A stretch of 45,273 bases of DNA from Clostridium sp. NkU-1 (GTDB lineage: Bacteria; Bacillota_A; Clostridia; Lachnospirales; Lachnospiraceae). This document shows, piece after piece, positions 17,453 through 27,085 of this stretch. The notes under the pieces are model-generated. The model saw only the letters and a program-made list of their open reading frames with translations. It was not told the DNA's origin and ran no database searches. Positions within the stretch are counted from its first letter, which is position 1. Each line of letters begins with the position of its first letter. The translations under genes were made by a program, and so were the position numbers. The stretch spans positions 1 through 45,273 of the forward strand of contig BBDR01000026.1 in the NCBI GenBank assembly GCA_001312405.1. Reading direction: 5' to 3'.

Positions 17453-18001
17453 ATGAAATATATGATTGCTTCCGACATTCATGGCTCTGCCTATTTTTGC
17501 AGGAAGCTGTTAGATGTATATAAAACTTCCGGAGCAGGCAGGCTGATCCTGTTAGGTGACATTCTTTACCATGGTCCCAGAAATGATCTTCCAAGGGAGT
17601 ATGCTCCAAAAGAGGTGATTTCCATGTTAAATGGCTGCAAGGACCAGATCTATAGTGTACGGGGAAACTGTGACACAGAAGTGGATCAGATGGTGCTGGA
17701 ATTTCCGATTCTCGGGGACTATGCCCTGCTTGCTGCCCCCGGCCTGACAATCTATGCCACTCACGGACACATTTATAATAAGGAAAACCTGCCTCCGCTA
17801 CAGAAGGGAGATATTCTGCTTCATGGACACACTCATATCCTGACCGCAGAGCGTTTTGGCGATATTACCATATTAAATCCAGGCTCCGTGTCCATTCCAA
17901 AGAGCGGCAATCCTCCTACTTACGGAATGCTGGAGGATAAGGTGTTCCGTATCATGGATTTTGACGGGAATGTTATAAAAGAAATGAACTTAGGAGAATA
18001 A
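17453..18001 (+). CDS. yfcE: YfcE-family phosphodiesterase
   Basis: 182 residues, matching the length of E. coli YfcE, a dimetal phosphodiesterase of the calcineurin-like fold. Motifs in order: ASDIHGS, LLGDILYHGPRN, VRGNCDTE, THGHIYNKE, LLHGHTHIL, LNPGSVSIP. Start after AAAAGGAG. The stop is followed one base later by the GTG start of the methyltransferase at 18003, indicating tight coupling. The natural substrate of this family is unknown. Confidence 0.92.
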   Translation: MKYMIASDIHGSAYFCRKLLDVYKTSGAGRLILLGDILYHGPRNDLPREYAPKEVISMLNGCKDQIYSVRGNCDTEVDQMVLEFPILGDYALLAAPGLTIYATHGHIYNKENLPPLQKGDILLHGHTHILTAERFGDITILNPGSVSIPKSGNPPTYGMLEDKVFRIMDFDGNVIKEMNLGE

Positions 18002-18002
18002 A

Positions 18003-19173
18003 GTGAAAAAAAACATTTGAACTGATCGCACCCTGTCATTTTGGCATGGAAGCGGTTTTAAAAAGAGAAATCACGGATCTGGGTTATGACATTGCATCAG
18101 TAGAAGACGGAAGAGTCACCTTTATTGGAGATGATGAGGCTATCTGCCGTGCCAATGTATTTCTGCGTACTGCAGAAAGAGTTTTACTAAAAGTGGGAAG
18201 CTTTCATGCGGAATCTTTTGAAGAGCTTTTTCAGGGGACCAGGGCAATTTGCTGGGAGGATTTTATTCCTCAGGAAGGTAAATTCTGGGTCGCTAAGGCT
18301 TCCTCTATTAAAAGTAAATTATTCAGCCCCTCAGATATCCAGTCCATCATGAAGAAAGCCATGGTGGAGCGGTTAAAGGGGGCTTATGGCGTTCAATGGT
18401 TTCCGGAGAGCGGAAGCAGCTACCCTCTGCGTGTATTCCTTCATAAGGATGAGGTGACCATTGGTATTGATACCACGGGAGATTCCCTCCATAGGAGGGG
18501 ATACCGTACATTAACCAGCAAGGCTCCTATTACGGAGACCCTTGCTGCTGCCCTTATTATGCTGACTCCATGGAACAAGGACCGGATCCTGGTAGACCCT
18601 TTCTGCGGAAGCGGAACCTTTGTGATCGAAGCGGCCATGATGGCGGCCAACATGGCACCCGGCATGAACCGTTCCTTTCTTGCCGAGGACTGGAAAAACC
18701 TGATTCCAAGAAAATGCTGGTATGAGACAATGGATGAGGCAAACGACCTTTTTGATTCCGATGTCAAGGTGGATATACAGGGCTATGACATAGACGGTGA
18801 GATTGTAAAGGCTGCCAGAGCCAATGCAGAATCAGCCGGAGTGGACCATATGATTCACTTTCAGCAAAGACCTCTGGCTTCCTTAAGCCATCCAAAAAAA
18901 TATGGTTTTATCATTACGAATCCGCCTTACGGGGAACGAATTGAGGAAAAAAAGAATTTACCGGAGCTGTACCGGCAGATCGGGGACCGGTATAAGGCTC
19001 TTGACGCCTGGTCCTTATACATGATCACTGCCTATGAGGATGCTGAGAAATACATCGGCAAAAAGGCGGATAAAAACCGGAAAATTTATAATGGTATGAT
19101 GAAAACTTATTTCTATCAGTTTATGGGGCCAAAGCCCCCAAAAAGAAAAGTGGGAGATTCGGTTGAAGAATAA
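18003..19173 (+). CDS. THUMP-domain class I rRNA methyltransferase (RlmL/YpsC-like), one frame break
   Basis: SAM-dependent 23S rRNA guanine-N2 methyltransferase family. Start is GTG 18003 with TAGGAG upstream; an A8 run at 18006-18013 shifts the first residues, and removing one A gives MKKTFELIAPCHFGMEAV and 389 residues. Residues 1-150 form the N-terminal ferredoxin-like plus THUMP region. The SAM site is VDPFCGSGTFVIEAAM; the catalytic NPPY motif is TNPPYGERI. The downstream protease gene overlaps its end by 11 bases. Two true in-frame A7 runs (near 18884 and 18957) are intact. Confidence 0.9.
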
Positions 19174-20545
19174 AAAAATGGTTTTTCCTCCTTCTGATGA
19201 TCCTCTGTTTTTCCGCAGGCTTCCGGATCTCTGGTCCGGAGCCTGATCCTGCGGACAAAGCAGGCCGGGATTATTTAAAAGAGTCGGGAAGCGTAGAGGC
19301 ATACAGCCGGATGCCGTCATCGAAAACGGAAGTTTTAAACGAACAGCTCCCGGCCTTCTATGATGGGAGAAAGGAAGGCCGGGTTCCCTCTGTGAAAAAC
19401 CAGGGTACTATTGGAACCTGCTGGGCCTTTGCCTCGCTCCAGGCTTTGGAAGCAGCGCTGCTGCCAGATGAAAGCTATGATTTTTCGGAAGACCATATGT
19501 CTTTAAACAATGGATTTTGCATCCCCCAGGAAGAAGGCGGGGAATATACCATGTCAATGGCCTATCTGCTGTCATGGAGAGGGCCGGTATTGGAAGCAGA
19601 TGACCCATACGGCGACGGCATTTCGCCTGACGGCTTAAAAGCGGAGAAACATGTCCAGGAGATCCAGATTCTTCCGGATAAGGATTATGAGAAGATCAAA
19701 CGGGCTGTTCTTGCGTATGGCGGTGTCCAAAGCTCCCTTTACACTTCCATGGAGGCTGGGGACAGCCGGTTTGAATCCTACAATGATGAGCCTTCGCCTA
19801 TTGCTATACAGGCCCTGAGCCGCCCAACCATGATTCTGTGATCATTGGCTGGGATGATGCTTATCCTAAGGAGAACTTTCAAGGGGAAGTCCAGGGAGAC
19901 GGGGCATTTATCTGTATGAACAGCTGGGGGGATGGATTCGGAGACCAGGGATATTTTTATGTATCCTATTATGATTCCAATATTGGAATTAGTAACATTG
20001 TTTATACGGTTGTGGAAGACACGGATAATTATGATCATATTTATCAGACGGATCTCCGGGGCTGGGTCGGCCAGCTGGGATATGGGCAAGATACCGTGTG
20101 GTTTTCCAATGTATATGAAGCAGGAGCTTCCCAGCGCCTTGAAGCGGCAGGCTTCTATGCCACAGGTCCCGGCACCTCCTATGAGGTTTACGTGGTGCAT
20201 CATGCGGGGAAAGAATCCGATATTTTGGAAGAACGGGATTTTAACCGGAAGGTTCTTCTTTCTAAGGGAAGCTTTGACTATGGGGGATATTATACGGTGC
20301 CTCTTAAGGGAAATCAGCCGGAAGGCTTAGAGCTTTCTGAAGGGGAGCGGTTTGCGGTAATCGTAAAAATCACCACGCCTGATGCAGTCCATCCTGCGGC
20401 CATTGAGTATGATGCGGGAGATGGACGTACCTTTGTCAACGTCTCAGACGGGGAAGGTTACATCAGTGCTGATGGCATAACGTGGGAACGGGCCGAAGAA
20501 AAGAACTGTAACCTGTGTTTAAAGGCGTACACAAAAGACCGGTGA
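19163..20545 (+). CDS. secreted papain-family (C1) protease with lectin-like domain, two frame breaks
   Basis: Secreted cysteine protease, 460 residues after repair. The best start is TTG 19163, seven bases after GGGAG, giving a signal peptide MKNKKWFFLLLMILCFSAG once one A is removed from the A7 run at 19172-19178. C1 domain: VKNQGTIGTCWAFASLQA (oxyanion Gln and catalytic Cys), PPNHDSVIIGWDD (catalytic His), MNSWGDGFGDQGYF (catalytic Asn). A C-terminal domain of about 150 residues resembles the lectin-like domain found after C1 domains in clostridia. A second break near 19790-19800 needs one added base (after YNDE, restoring AFAYCYTGPE). It overlaps the methyltransferase end and precedes rdgB by 24 bases. 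Confidence 0.85.
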
Positions 20546-20569
20546 AAATGTTTATGGAGGACGGAAGAG

Positions 20570-21205
20570 ATGAGCGACAAAAAGATCGTATTTGCCACAG
20601 GGAATGAAGGGAAAATGAGAGAGATCAGGGAGATCCTAAAGGACCTGGGAATGGAGATTCTCTCCATGAAAGAGGCCGGTGCAAGCCTGGATATTGTGGA
20701 GAATGGAGCTACATTTGGGGAAAACGCTGAGATAAAGGCCAGGGAAGTGTGGAAAGTGACCGGAGGAATCGTGCTTGCAGATGATTCCGGCCTGGTGGTA
20801 GACTGCTTAAACGGAGAACCTGGAATCCTTTCTGCCAGATATATGGGAGAAGACACTTCCTATGAGATCAAAAACCAGAATATCCTTGACCGGGCTGCCC
20901 ATGCAAAGGGCGGGGAACGAAGCGCCCGTTTTGTATGCAATATCGCCGCAGTACTGCCAGATGGACAGGTGATCCATACGGAAGAGTCCATGGAAGGTCT
21001 TCTTGCTGACCGGCCCGCCGGAGAAGGCGGCTTTGGCTATGATCCCATCCTCTATATACCGGAATTCGGAGTGACCAGTGCCCAGCTTACCCTGGAACAG
21101 AAGAATAAAATCAGCCATCGTGGAAAGGCCCTGGAAGCCATGAAAGGTCAGCTTATGGATGTTTTTACAGGAGGGGAGAATAATGAAGATACTGATTGTC
21201 AGTGA
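20570..21205 (+). CDS. rdgB: non-canonical purine NTP pyrophosphatase (RdgB/HAM1)
   Basis: 211 residues, unbroken. Hydrolyses dITP, ITP and XTP to monophosphates, clearing deaminated nucleotides. Motifs: FATGNEGKMREIREIL (substrate loop), VLADDSGLVVD (metal), GGFGYDPILYIPE, and SHRGKALEAM. ATG follows GGAGGACGGAAG. Its 3' end overlaps the phosphoesterase at 21183 by 23 bases, the usual rdgB-yfcE-type pairing in Firmicutes. Confidence 0.95.
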   Translation: MSDKKIVFATGNEGKMREIREILKDLGMEILSMKEAGASLDIVENGATFGENAEIKAREVWKVTGGIVLADDSGLVVDCLNGEPGILSARYMGEDTSYEIKNQNILDRAAHAKGGERSARFVCNIAAVLPDGQVIHTEESMEGLLADRPAGEGGFGYDPILYIPEFGVTSAQLTLEQKNKISHRGKALEAMKGQLMDVFTGGENNEDTDCQ

Positions 21206-21674
21206 TACGCACCGCAAAGATGAGAGTTTACATAAGATCATTACAGAAATCGGGCCGCTGGACATGCTGATCCACCTGGGGGATTCGGAAGGCAGCGAAG
21301 ATAAAATAGCCGGCTGGATTCCCGCTGGCTGTGAGCTTCAGATGGTTCTTGGCAACAATGATTTTTTCTCAGATCTGGAACGGGAGAGGGAAGTGAAAAT
21401 AGGAAAGTACCGGGCTTTGCTTACCCATGGTCATTATTATAACGTATCCCTTGGAGTTGAGCGCCTGGAGCAGGAGGCGGCGGAAAGAGGCCTTGATATC
21501 GCCATGTATGGTCATACCCACAGACCTTATTATGAGGTACATAATGGGATTACGATCTTAAATCCGGGCAGCCTTTCCTATCCTCGGCAGGAAGGGAGAA
21601 AGCCATCTTACATGATAATGGAGATTAATGAACAGGGGGAGGCACATTTTACCCTGAAATTTCTGGAGAAATAA
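21183..21674 (+). CDS. YfcE/MJ0936-type metallophosphoesterase
   Basis: 163 residues. ATG 21183 chosen because AGGAGGGGAG lies just upstream and the protein then begins MKILIVSDTHRKDE as usual; an in-frame earlier codon would add a non-homologous extension. Motifs: SDTHRKD, HLGDSEGSED, LGNNDFF, THGHYYNV, YGHTHRPYY, NPGSLSYPR, the full dimetal set. Overlaps rdgB. A strong terminator follows. Confidence 0.92.
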   Translation: MKILIVSDTHRKDESLHKIITEIGPLDMLIHLGDSEGSEDKIAGWIPAGCELQMVLGNNDFFSDLEREREVKIGKYRALLTHGHYYNVSLGVERLEQEAAERGLDIAMYGHTHRPYYEVHNGITILNPGSLSYPRQEGRKPSYMIMEINEQGEAHFTLKFLEK

Positions 21675-21682
21675 ACACTTAA

Positions 21683-21737
21683 GGAGCTACTGCAAAAAAA
21701 AGCCAATCCATACTTTTTGCAGTAACTCCATATTTTT
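21683..21737. terminator. terminator between converging genes
   Basis: Arms 21683-21698 and 21714-21729 (GGAGCTACTGCAAAAA with TTTTTGCAGTAACTCC) pair with one mismatch, followed by ATTTTTTAT. It ends the rdgB cluster and may also serve the opposing GH4 gene. Confidence 0.85.
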
Positions 21738-21744
21738 TATAGTT

Positions 21745-23144
21745 CTATTTCCAGCCATCCGGCAGATAAGCCAGAGTGTTTTCGATCATGTCGTCTGCCA
21801 GTTTTTTGATTTCTTCTTCCCCGGCCCGGCCTTTTACCAGAGGATCGTTTAAGAAGGCCTCATACACCAGGGAGCGGTCATAAGTGAGAGCGGCTTCCAG
21901 AATGAGCTGATGGTTGGCAGCATGGGGCCTGATCAGTTCAAGGACATTTTCCGGTATGGAGCCAGCTGCCACCGGTTTAATGCTGTCCCGGCTGAACAGG
22001 GCGTTGGTTTCAACAACGGCTTCTGCCGGCAGGTTTGGAATCTGTAAGAAAGAATTGGGAATATTGACATTGCTCACGGTTTTTTTCAAGGCCGCACAGG
22101 GCTTTGATCAGAAGGATTCCTTCTTCTCCCGATGCTTTCAGTTCAATGTCCTCTTCTCCCCCTGCAAGGCGGTGGCTCTTGGCCAAACGGTTTTTTTAAA
22201 TCCTCTTTTCTCCAGGCAACAGCAGTGAGTCCGAATTTCCAGCTCTTTACGGTTTCCGGATCCCTTAAGTAATTGCTTCCCGGCATGAATTCTGCAAGGT
22301 GGCGGTCACCGGCAGCAGCGATCAGGCCATAGCGGCGGAAGAGATCAAATTTCACTCTGTGAGCGCACTCAAAGCTGTTATTTGCCCAGTTCTTATCCGG
22401 CTCATTGTAGCCCTCCTCATAGTGGGCGTCAATATAATCACGGTAAACAGGGAATAAGTCGATTCCCTTGTAGGAGGCCTGGTCAAACCAGGTAAAATGA
22501 TTGATTCCCAGAACGTTTACATTGATGTCCCGGCGGTCAATGTTTTCAAAGCCAAAGGTTTCTTCACAGATTCCCTTTAAAACCTTCTGGGTACCGAACA
22601 CTTCATGGCAGCAGCCGAAAGCCTTGATCTGGGGAAATACGTGGTAAAGAGTCTTTACGCACAGGGACATTGGATTTGTGTAGTTGATGATCCAGGCATT
22701 TGGCGAATATTCTTTTACTGCCTCTGCAATGGTTACAAACATGGGGATGGTACGGAGAGCACGGACCATTCCTCCAGGGCCTGCGGTATCACCAACGGAC
22801 TGGTAGATGCCAAGCCTTTCAGGAAGATGGACGTCAGAATCCATCTCATCAAAGGTTCCCGGGAGAATGGAGATGACTGCAAAGTCACATCCGGTCAGAG
22901 CTTCCTTTAAGGAGGCTGCTGTGACGTAATTCCATTTTCCGGTAGTATCCTTTCTGTTTGTCAGCTTGTTGCCGATTGTTTCATTATTTTTTGCGGCTGA
23001 CTCATCGATGTCATATAAACGGATGGTTCCGCTTAAAGAGTCGTCCATGGAAAGATCCGTCATAAAGGTCCAGGCCCAGCCTCTGGAGCCGCCGCCGATA
23101 TAGGCGATATTAATATCGCTTACTTTATTGTCTGCATATTTCAT
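21745..23144 (-). CDS. GH4 family glycosidase (probable alpha-galacturonidase type), two frame breaks
   Basis: NAD- and Mn-dependent glycoside hydrolase of family 4. The N-terminal Rossmann motif is IAYIGGGSRGWAW; further motifs are INYTNPMSLCVKTLY, the metal-binding Cys-His in GCCHEVFGTQ, and GINHFTWFD. Breaks lie in runs of seven at 22191-22197 and 22080-22086; removing one base at each yields LKNRLAKSHRLAGGEEDIE and LEKTVSNVNIPN, 465 residues. The CHEV signature and the neighbouring GH105 enzyme favour an LplD-like alpha-galacturonidase in pectin oligomer breakdown; an alpha-glucosidase or alpha-galactosidase cannot be excluded. Transcribed away from composite element copy B. Confidence 0.85.
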
Positions 23145-23216
23145 AAGGGTTTCCTCCTGTTAAAAGAATTCGTTTCATAATAGGTTTCTTACAAAGTGGT
23201 ATTTCATTTTACTATT

Positions 23217-23371
23217 GGGCTGAAAAGCAGCCCTTTTTTTCTTCACTTGCGTTGCAAGTTCAGATAAGCTATATTATGAAAACAAAAGATGTTTTCATAA
23301 TCGGATGGACGGGGCAAAGTACGCCCCTTTTATCCTCACTTGCGTTGCAAGTTCGGATAAACTATATTATA
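23217..23371 (+). repeat. composite hairpin element, copy B
   Basis: Lies between the divergent GH4 and AraC genes. Order: terminator-like hairpin GGGCTG/CAGCCC with seven T; hairpin ACTTGC/GCAAGT; GATAAGCTATATTATG; core hairpin TTATGAAAACA/TGTTTTCATAA; TCGGATGGACGG; hairpin GGGGC/GCCCC with TTTT; hairpin ACTTGC/GCAAGT again, enclosed by TTATCC/GGATAA; then ACTATATTAT. Core 23264-23312 matches 13755-13805 except for two loop bases. The variable hairpins differ totally from copy A. Confidence 0.8.
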
Positions 23372-23454
23372 ATGGATTATAGTATTATAAATCTTATATA
23401 ATTGGGACCTTTTTTAATAAAATCATACTTTTGGCTACTATTTCGGAGGCTGGA

Positions 23455-24312
23455 ATGGAAAAAACCATATTTTCGGAGAGCATGGAGGGACTCACCATTG
23501 ATGAGGTGGTCCGGGACCAGGAATATTCCATGACCATGAAGCATTTTCATGATACCTATGAGCTTTATTTTCTTCTGGAAGGAGAACGTTACTATTTCAT
23601 AGAAAAAGAGACCTATTATGTGAAAACAGGGGATGTAGTTTTGGTAAACCGGGAACAGGTACATAAGACAAGCCAGGCGGGAAGCAAGAGGCATGACAGG
23701 ATTCTTCTCCAGCTAAGCGGGAGGGTTTTGGAACCATGGCTTAAGCTGGCAGGGGTATCTTCCCTTGAGAAGCTGTTCGGAGATTATTATGGAGTGGCCA
23801 GGCTGTCCCAGGGAGAATGGGAAGAAATGAAAGAACTCTTGCTTGGAATCTCCGAGGAACTGATCCACAGGAGAGAACGGTATGAGACAATGGTAAGGCT
23901 TAAGCTTTCCCAGATTTTAGTAATGGTCTACCGAAACAGGAAGAAAACCTTACTTAAGGAGATGCCACCGACAGTACAGACTGCAAAGCATGGAAAGGTG
24001 CATGAGGTGGCGGAATATTTAACACTTCACTGCGAGACAGGAGAGAGCTTAGAAGAGCTGGCAGAGGCTTTTTTTATCAGCAAATCCTATTTAAGCAGAA
24101 TCTTCCGGGAGGTGACCGGATTTTCCGTAAATGAATACCGGAACTTAGCAAGAGTGAGAAAAGCCAAAGAGCTTCTGGCAAACAGCGGGTATTCCATTAC
24201 GGAAATATCGGAAATTCTTGGATTTGAAAGTATTACCTATTTTGAACGGGTATTTAAAAAGCATACGGATGTGACGCCTTTAAAATACAGAAAGGCTGGG
24301 GGAGGGGCCTAG
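23455..24312 (+). CDS. AraC family regulator with cupin sensor domain
   Basis: 286 residues from ATG 23455 (CGGAGG upstream). The N-terminal 150 residues form a sugar-binding cupin (HFHDTYELYFLLEGERYY; GDVVLVNREQVHK). The C-terminal 100 residues form the AraC double HTH (FISKSYLSRIFREVTG; GFESITYFERVFKKHT). Unbroken, including a true T7 run near 24069. Divergent from the GH4 gene and convergent with GH105; likely a local regulator responding to a sugar of the same pathway. Confidence 0.9.
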   Translation: MEKTIFSESMEGLTIDEVVRDQEYSMTMKHFHDTYELYFLLEGERYYFIEKETYYVKTGDVVLVNREQVHKTSQAGSKRHDRILLQLSGRVLEPWLKLAGVSSLEKLFGDYYGVARLSQGEWEEMKELLLGISEELIHRRERYETMVRLKLSQILVMVYRNRKKTLLKEMPPTVQTAKHGKVHEVAEYLTLHCETGESLEELAEAFFISKSYLSRIFREVTGFSVNEYRNLARVRKAKELLANSGYSITEISEILGFESITYFERVFKKHTDVTPLKYRKAGGGA

Positions 24313-24354
24313 TGACATAAGAGGCAGCAGATAGGGGGTATGAGGCATAAAAGG

Positions 24355-24392
24355 AAGGAACATGGCAAGAGTACAGCCATGTTCCTTTTTTC
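24355..24392 (+). terminator. terminator of the AraC gene
   Basis: AAGGAACATGGC (24355-24366) pairs perfectly with GCCATGTTCCTT (24376-24387), followed by a T run. Confidence 0.9.
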
Positions 24393-24416
24393 CTTTCCAG
24401 CAGTATTGCCGGAAGG

Positions 24417-25541
24417 TTATTCCTTATCCAGGGCCTCGTACAAAGCGGTCAGGGTAAGGGCCTGCCCATAAGCCATGGGCATGAGTGCAATGTTCTTATA
24501 ATGGCTGGAATCCATGCCGATTCCGGTTCCGGCCGATACGTTTAACACCGTTCCATCTTCAGAAATATTGGCGCAAATGGCTTCAATGGCCCGGTCAGCA
24601 GAAGCCTTGTAGGAATCGTCAAGGATTCCTGCCTTTACACCCCTTAAAAGCCCGGCGGCAATGGCTGCAGAGCCTGAGACTTCACCGTAGCTGGAATCGT
24701 CGGTGAGAACGGTGTTCCACAGTCCTGAGGTCGACTGAAGGCGTAAAAGGCAAAAGCCTGGGATTTGAAGGTGTCGGTCAGAAAAGCCTTCACTCCTTTG
24801 TCTAAGCCTTCCCCGCAGGTATCTAAGTATTCCATGATCCCGTAGGTAAACCAGGAGTTTCCTCTGCACCAGAAGATGCCCCCGAAATTATCCATGCGCT
24901 CAAAGCTGAAGCCGTGATGGAAGAGGCCGGTCTGTTTGTCAAAGAGATATTTGATATGGACCAGGAACTGATGAAGGGCTTCGTCTTTCCAAAGGGCGTT
25001 CCCGGATATGTATCCCATTCGATTTAAGAAAAGCACGGACATGAATAAAGTGTCCACCCAGATCTGTCCATCATTTAAACTTACGCCATCCCGGTTTCCG
25101 ATGGCACTGGTCACATGCTGGAATCCGTTGTCAGGGGTCTTTGGCAGGTCATTGATGAGCCAGTCCGCCCTCTGAGCGCACAGGTTGTAAAATTCCTCCG
25201 GATTGCCAAGGCTTTCGTATAAAAAGGACAGGGGAAGAAATGGAGCGGTGGTATTGATGTTTTTGGAAGGAAGTCCCTTCTTTAGATGGCCTCTGTACCA
25301 CTTTTCAAAGAATGGGAGATACCGGCCGTCTCCGTAAAATTCCTGGAGCTTGTATAAGCCATACAGTCCGACTCCCTGGGGCCAGTCCCATTCCTCTATG
25401 CCGAAATCTCTTTGGATGAGTCCTTTTTTTGTGTCAGTGCTGCTGACGTTTTTGTCCTTGTCATAGTCATATCCTCCAAGATTCATCAGTTTATCCACAA
25501 CCAAATGGATTTTTTTCAAGCAGCTGCTCATTTGTCATCAT
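24417..25541 (-). CDS. GH105 unsaturated rhamnogalacturonyl hydrolase (YteR/YesR-like), two frame breaks
   Basis: Removes the unsaturated galacturonosyl residue left by pectate or rhamnogalacturonan lyases. Motifs: DFGIEEWDWPQGVGLYGLY, VSLNDGQIWVDTLFMSVLFL with the catalytic-type Asp, HHGFSFE, FWCRGNSWFTYGI, GEVSGSAAIAAGLL. Start is the ATG pair at 25536-25541 after AAAAGGAG; A7 at 25510-25516 shifts the first residues and one deletion restores TNEQLLEKIHLVVDKLM. A second break near 24750-24760 needs one added base so that SQAF continues into LLRLQSTSGLWNTVL. Repaired length 374 residues, normal. Cytoplasmic: no signal peptide, so the substrate is imported first. Confidence 0.87.
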
Positions 25542-25567
25542 TGTTCTTTCTCCTTTTCCGTGTTTGA

Positions 25568-27084
25568 TTAAAGTTTGTTTTTCAGCTTTTCTATATATTC
25601 GGTCGGCGGAAAGCCGGTATACCGCTTAAATACCTGACTGAAGTATTGGGGATTGCTGCCGAATCCTACCTGGCGGGCAATGTGCTTTATGTTATCGCTG
25701 TGGTAATAAGTCATCAGCCGGATTGCTTCCTCCATCCGCTCTTTATTTAAGTAGTCGGAAAAATGCATCCCCTCTTCCTTTACGAACTGCTTGCTTAAGT
25801 AGCCTACGCTTACGAAAAGATAATTCTCAGCCAGCCACTTTAAAGAAAGATTTTCAGAATATAAATGTTCCCTGATGTAGGCTTTTAAAAGGGCGATGTT
25901 GGAGCTTGCCTTATGAGCTCCGCATACGGTGTCTTTCCGGACCAGCACCACACGAAGAAGCTCCCGGATTCCGGACACAGTATCACAGGAGTAGAGACGC
26001 CGGAAAAAGTCACAGGCAGCGTCCACAGGAAGCTTTTCCCGTTCCGGCCCTGTCTGAAGGAATAAACCTAATGCAAGGTTTCTTGCAGTGGATAAGGGGA
26101 TGGAGTCCATAAAAACAGAATCAAGGAGTTCCCCGGCCTGTATGGTATCCACGGCAGAGGTTATGGAGTCCTCAAGCCGGCTGATCATCCAGGGGGAAGC
26201 AATGTGGTTTCTGATTTCATGGGCATCTTCGCCCTCGCCGATGAGAAGGATCCGTTCAAAGCGGGAAACCTTCTGAATGATTTCCTGAAAAAGCTTTTCG
26301 GCTGAATCCCTGTGAAGGAATTTCGCCTCAAAGGTGACGGACTGGCCGGGATACCGGAGACTGGTTATGGCACTTTCCATCCGTTCCTGGATTGCCAGGG
26401 TAAAGGCCGGGAATATAAGGATGGCAGTGTTTTTTTACATAAAGTATGGAAAACTGCAGGGGGACCTTGGAATCCTCTAAAAGCTTTCTGACGTCACAAA
26501 TAAAGCTTTTTAAATAGCTTTCCTCCACAAAGGAACAGATGCAGGCATAAATGCAGTTCTTTGGAAGGGATAAAAGGCCCTGGTATTTACGGAATACGGC
26601 TGAAAAGGAATCCTGGTGCTCCAGTGCTTCCATAATAAAGCTCTGTTCCAGGGGAAAATGCAGGCCTATTAAAAAAATCCTGCTGCTGCATCTTCCTGCT
26701 TTCTTCTTCCTCATGGCGTTCCTTTCTTATAGAGACCAGAGATTCGACCAGCTCATTTTTATCTGTTGGTTTTAAAAGATAATACCGGACCCCGTATTTC
26801 ATGGCCTGTTTGGCATATTCAAAATCATTGTAGCCGGAAAGAAGGATAAAGGTGATATGGGAATCTGATTTTATGGAACGTTCAATTAAGTCCAGGCCGT
26901 TTAGGATGGGCATCCGGATGTCCGTAATCACCACATCTGGATAATCGTCACAGATGATATCGTAGGCCTCCATCCCATTTTTCGCAGTGGCGATGAGCTT
27001 ATAGCCGATGGACTCATAGTCGATCATTTGGGAAAGAGCCTCTCTTATAATCTGTTCATCATCTACAATCATCAGTCTCAGCAT
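25568..27084 (-). CDS. YesN-like response regulator (REC plus AraC HTH), two frame breaks
   Basis: Receiver domain at residues 1-125: LRLMIVDDEQIIREAL, phospho-acceptor Asp in VVITDIRMPILNG, LLSGYNDFEYAKQAM, LLKPTDKNEL. Linker, then AraC HTH at the end (FVSVGYLSKQFVKEEG; GFGSNPQYFSQVFKRYTG). Breaks at T/A runs of seven, 26671-26677 and 26430-26436; removing one base each gives LIGLHFPLEQS and YVKNTAILIFPAFT, 504 residues. Follows the sensor gene immediately and precedes GH105 in one leftward operon. Probable activator of the divergent ABC genes at 29035. Confidence 0.88.
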
Positions 27085-27085
27085 C

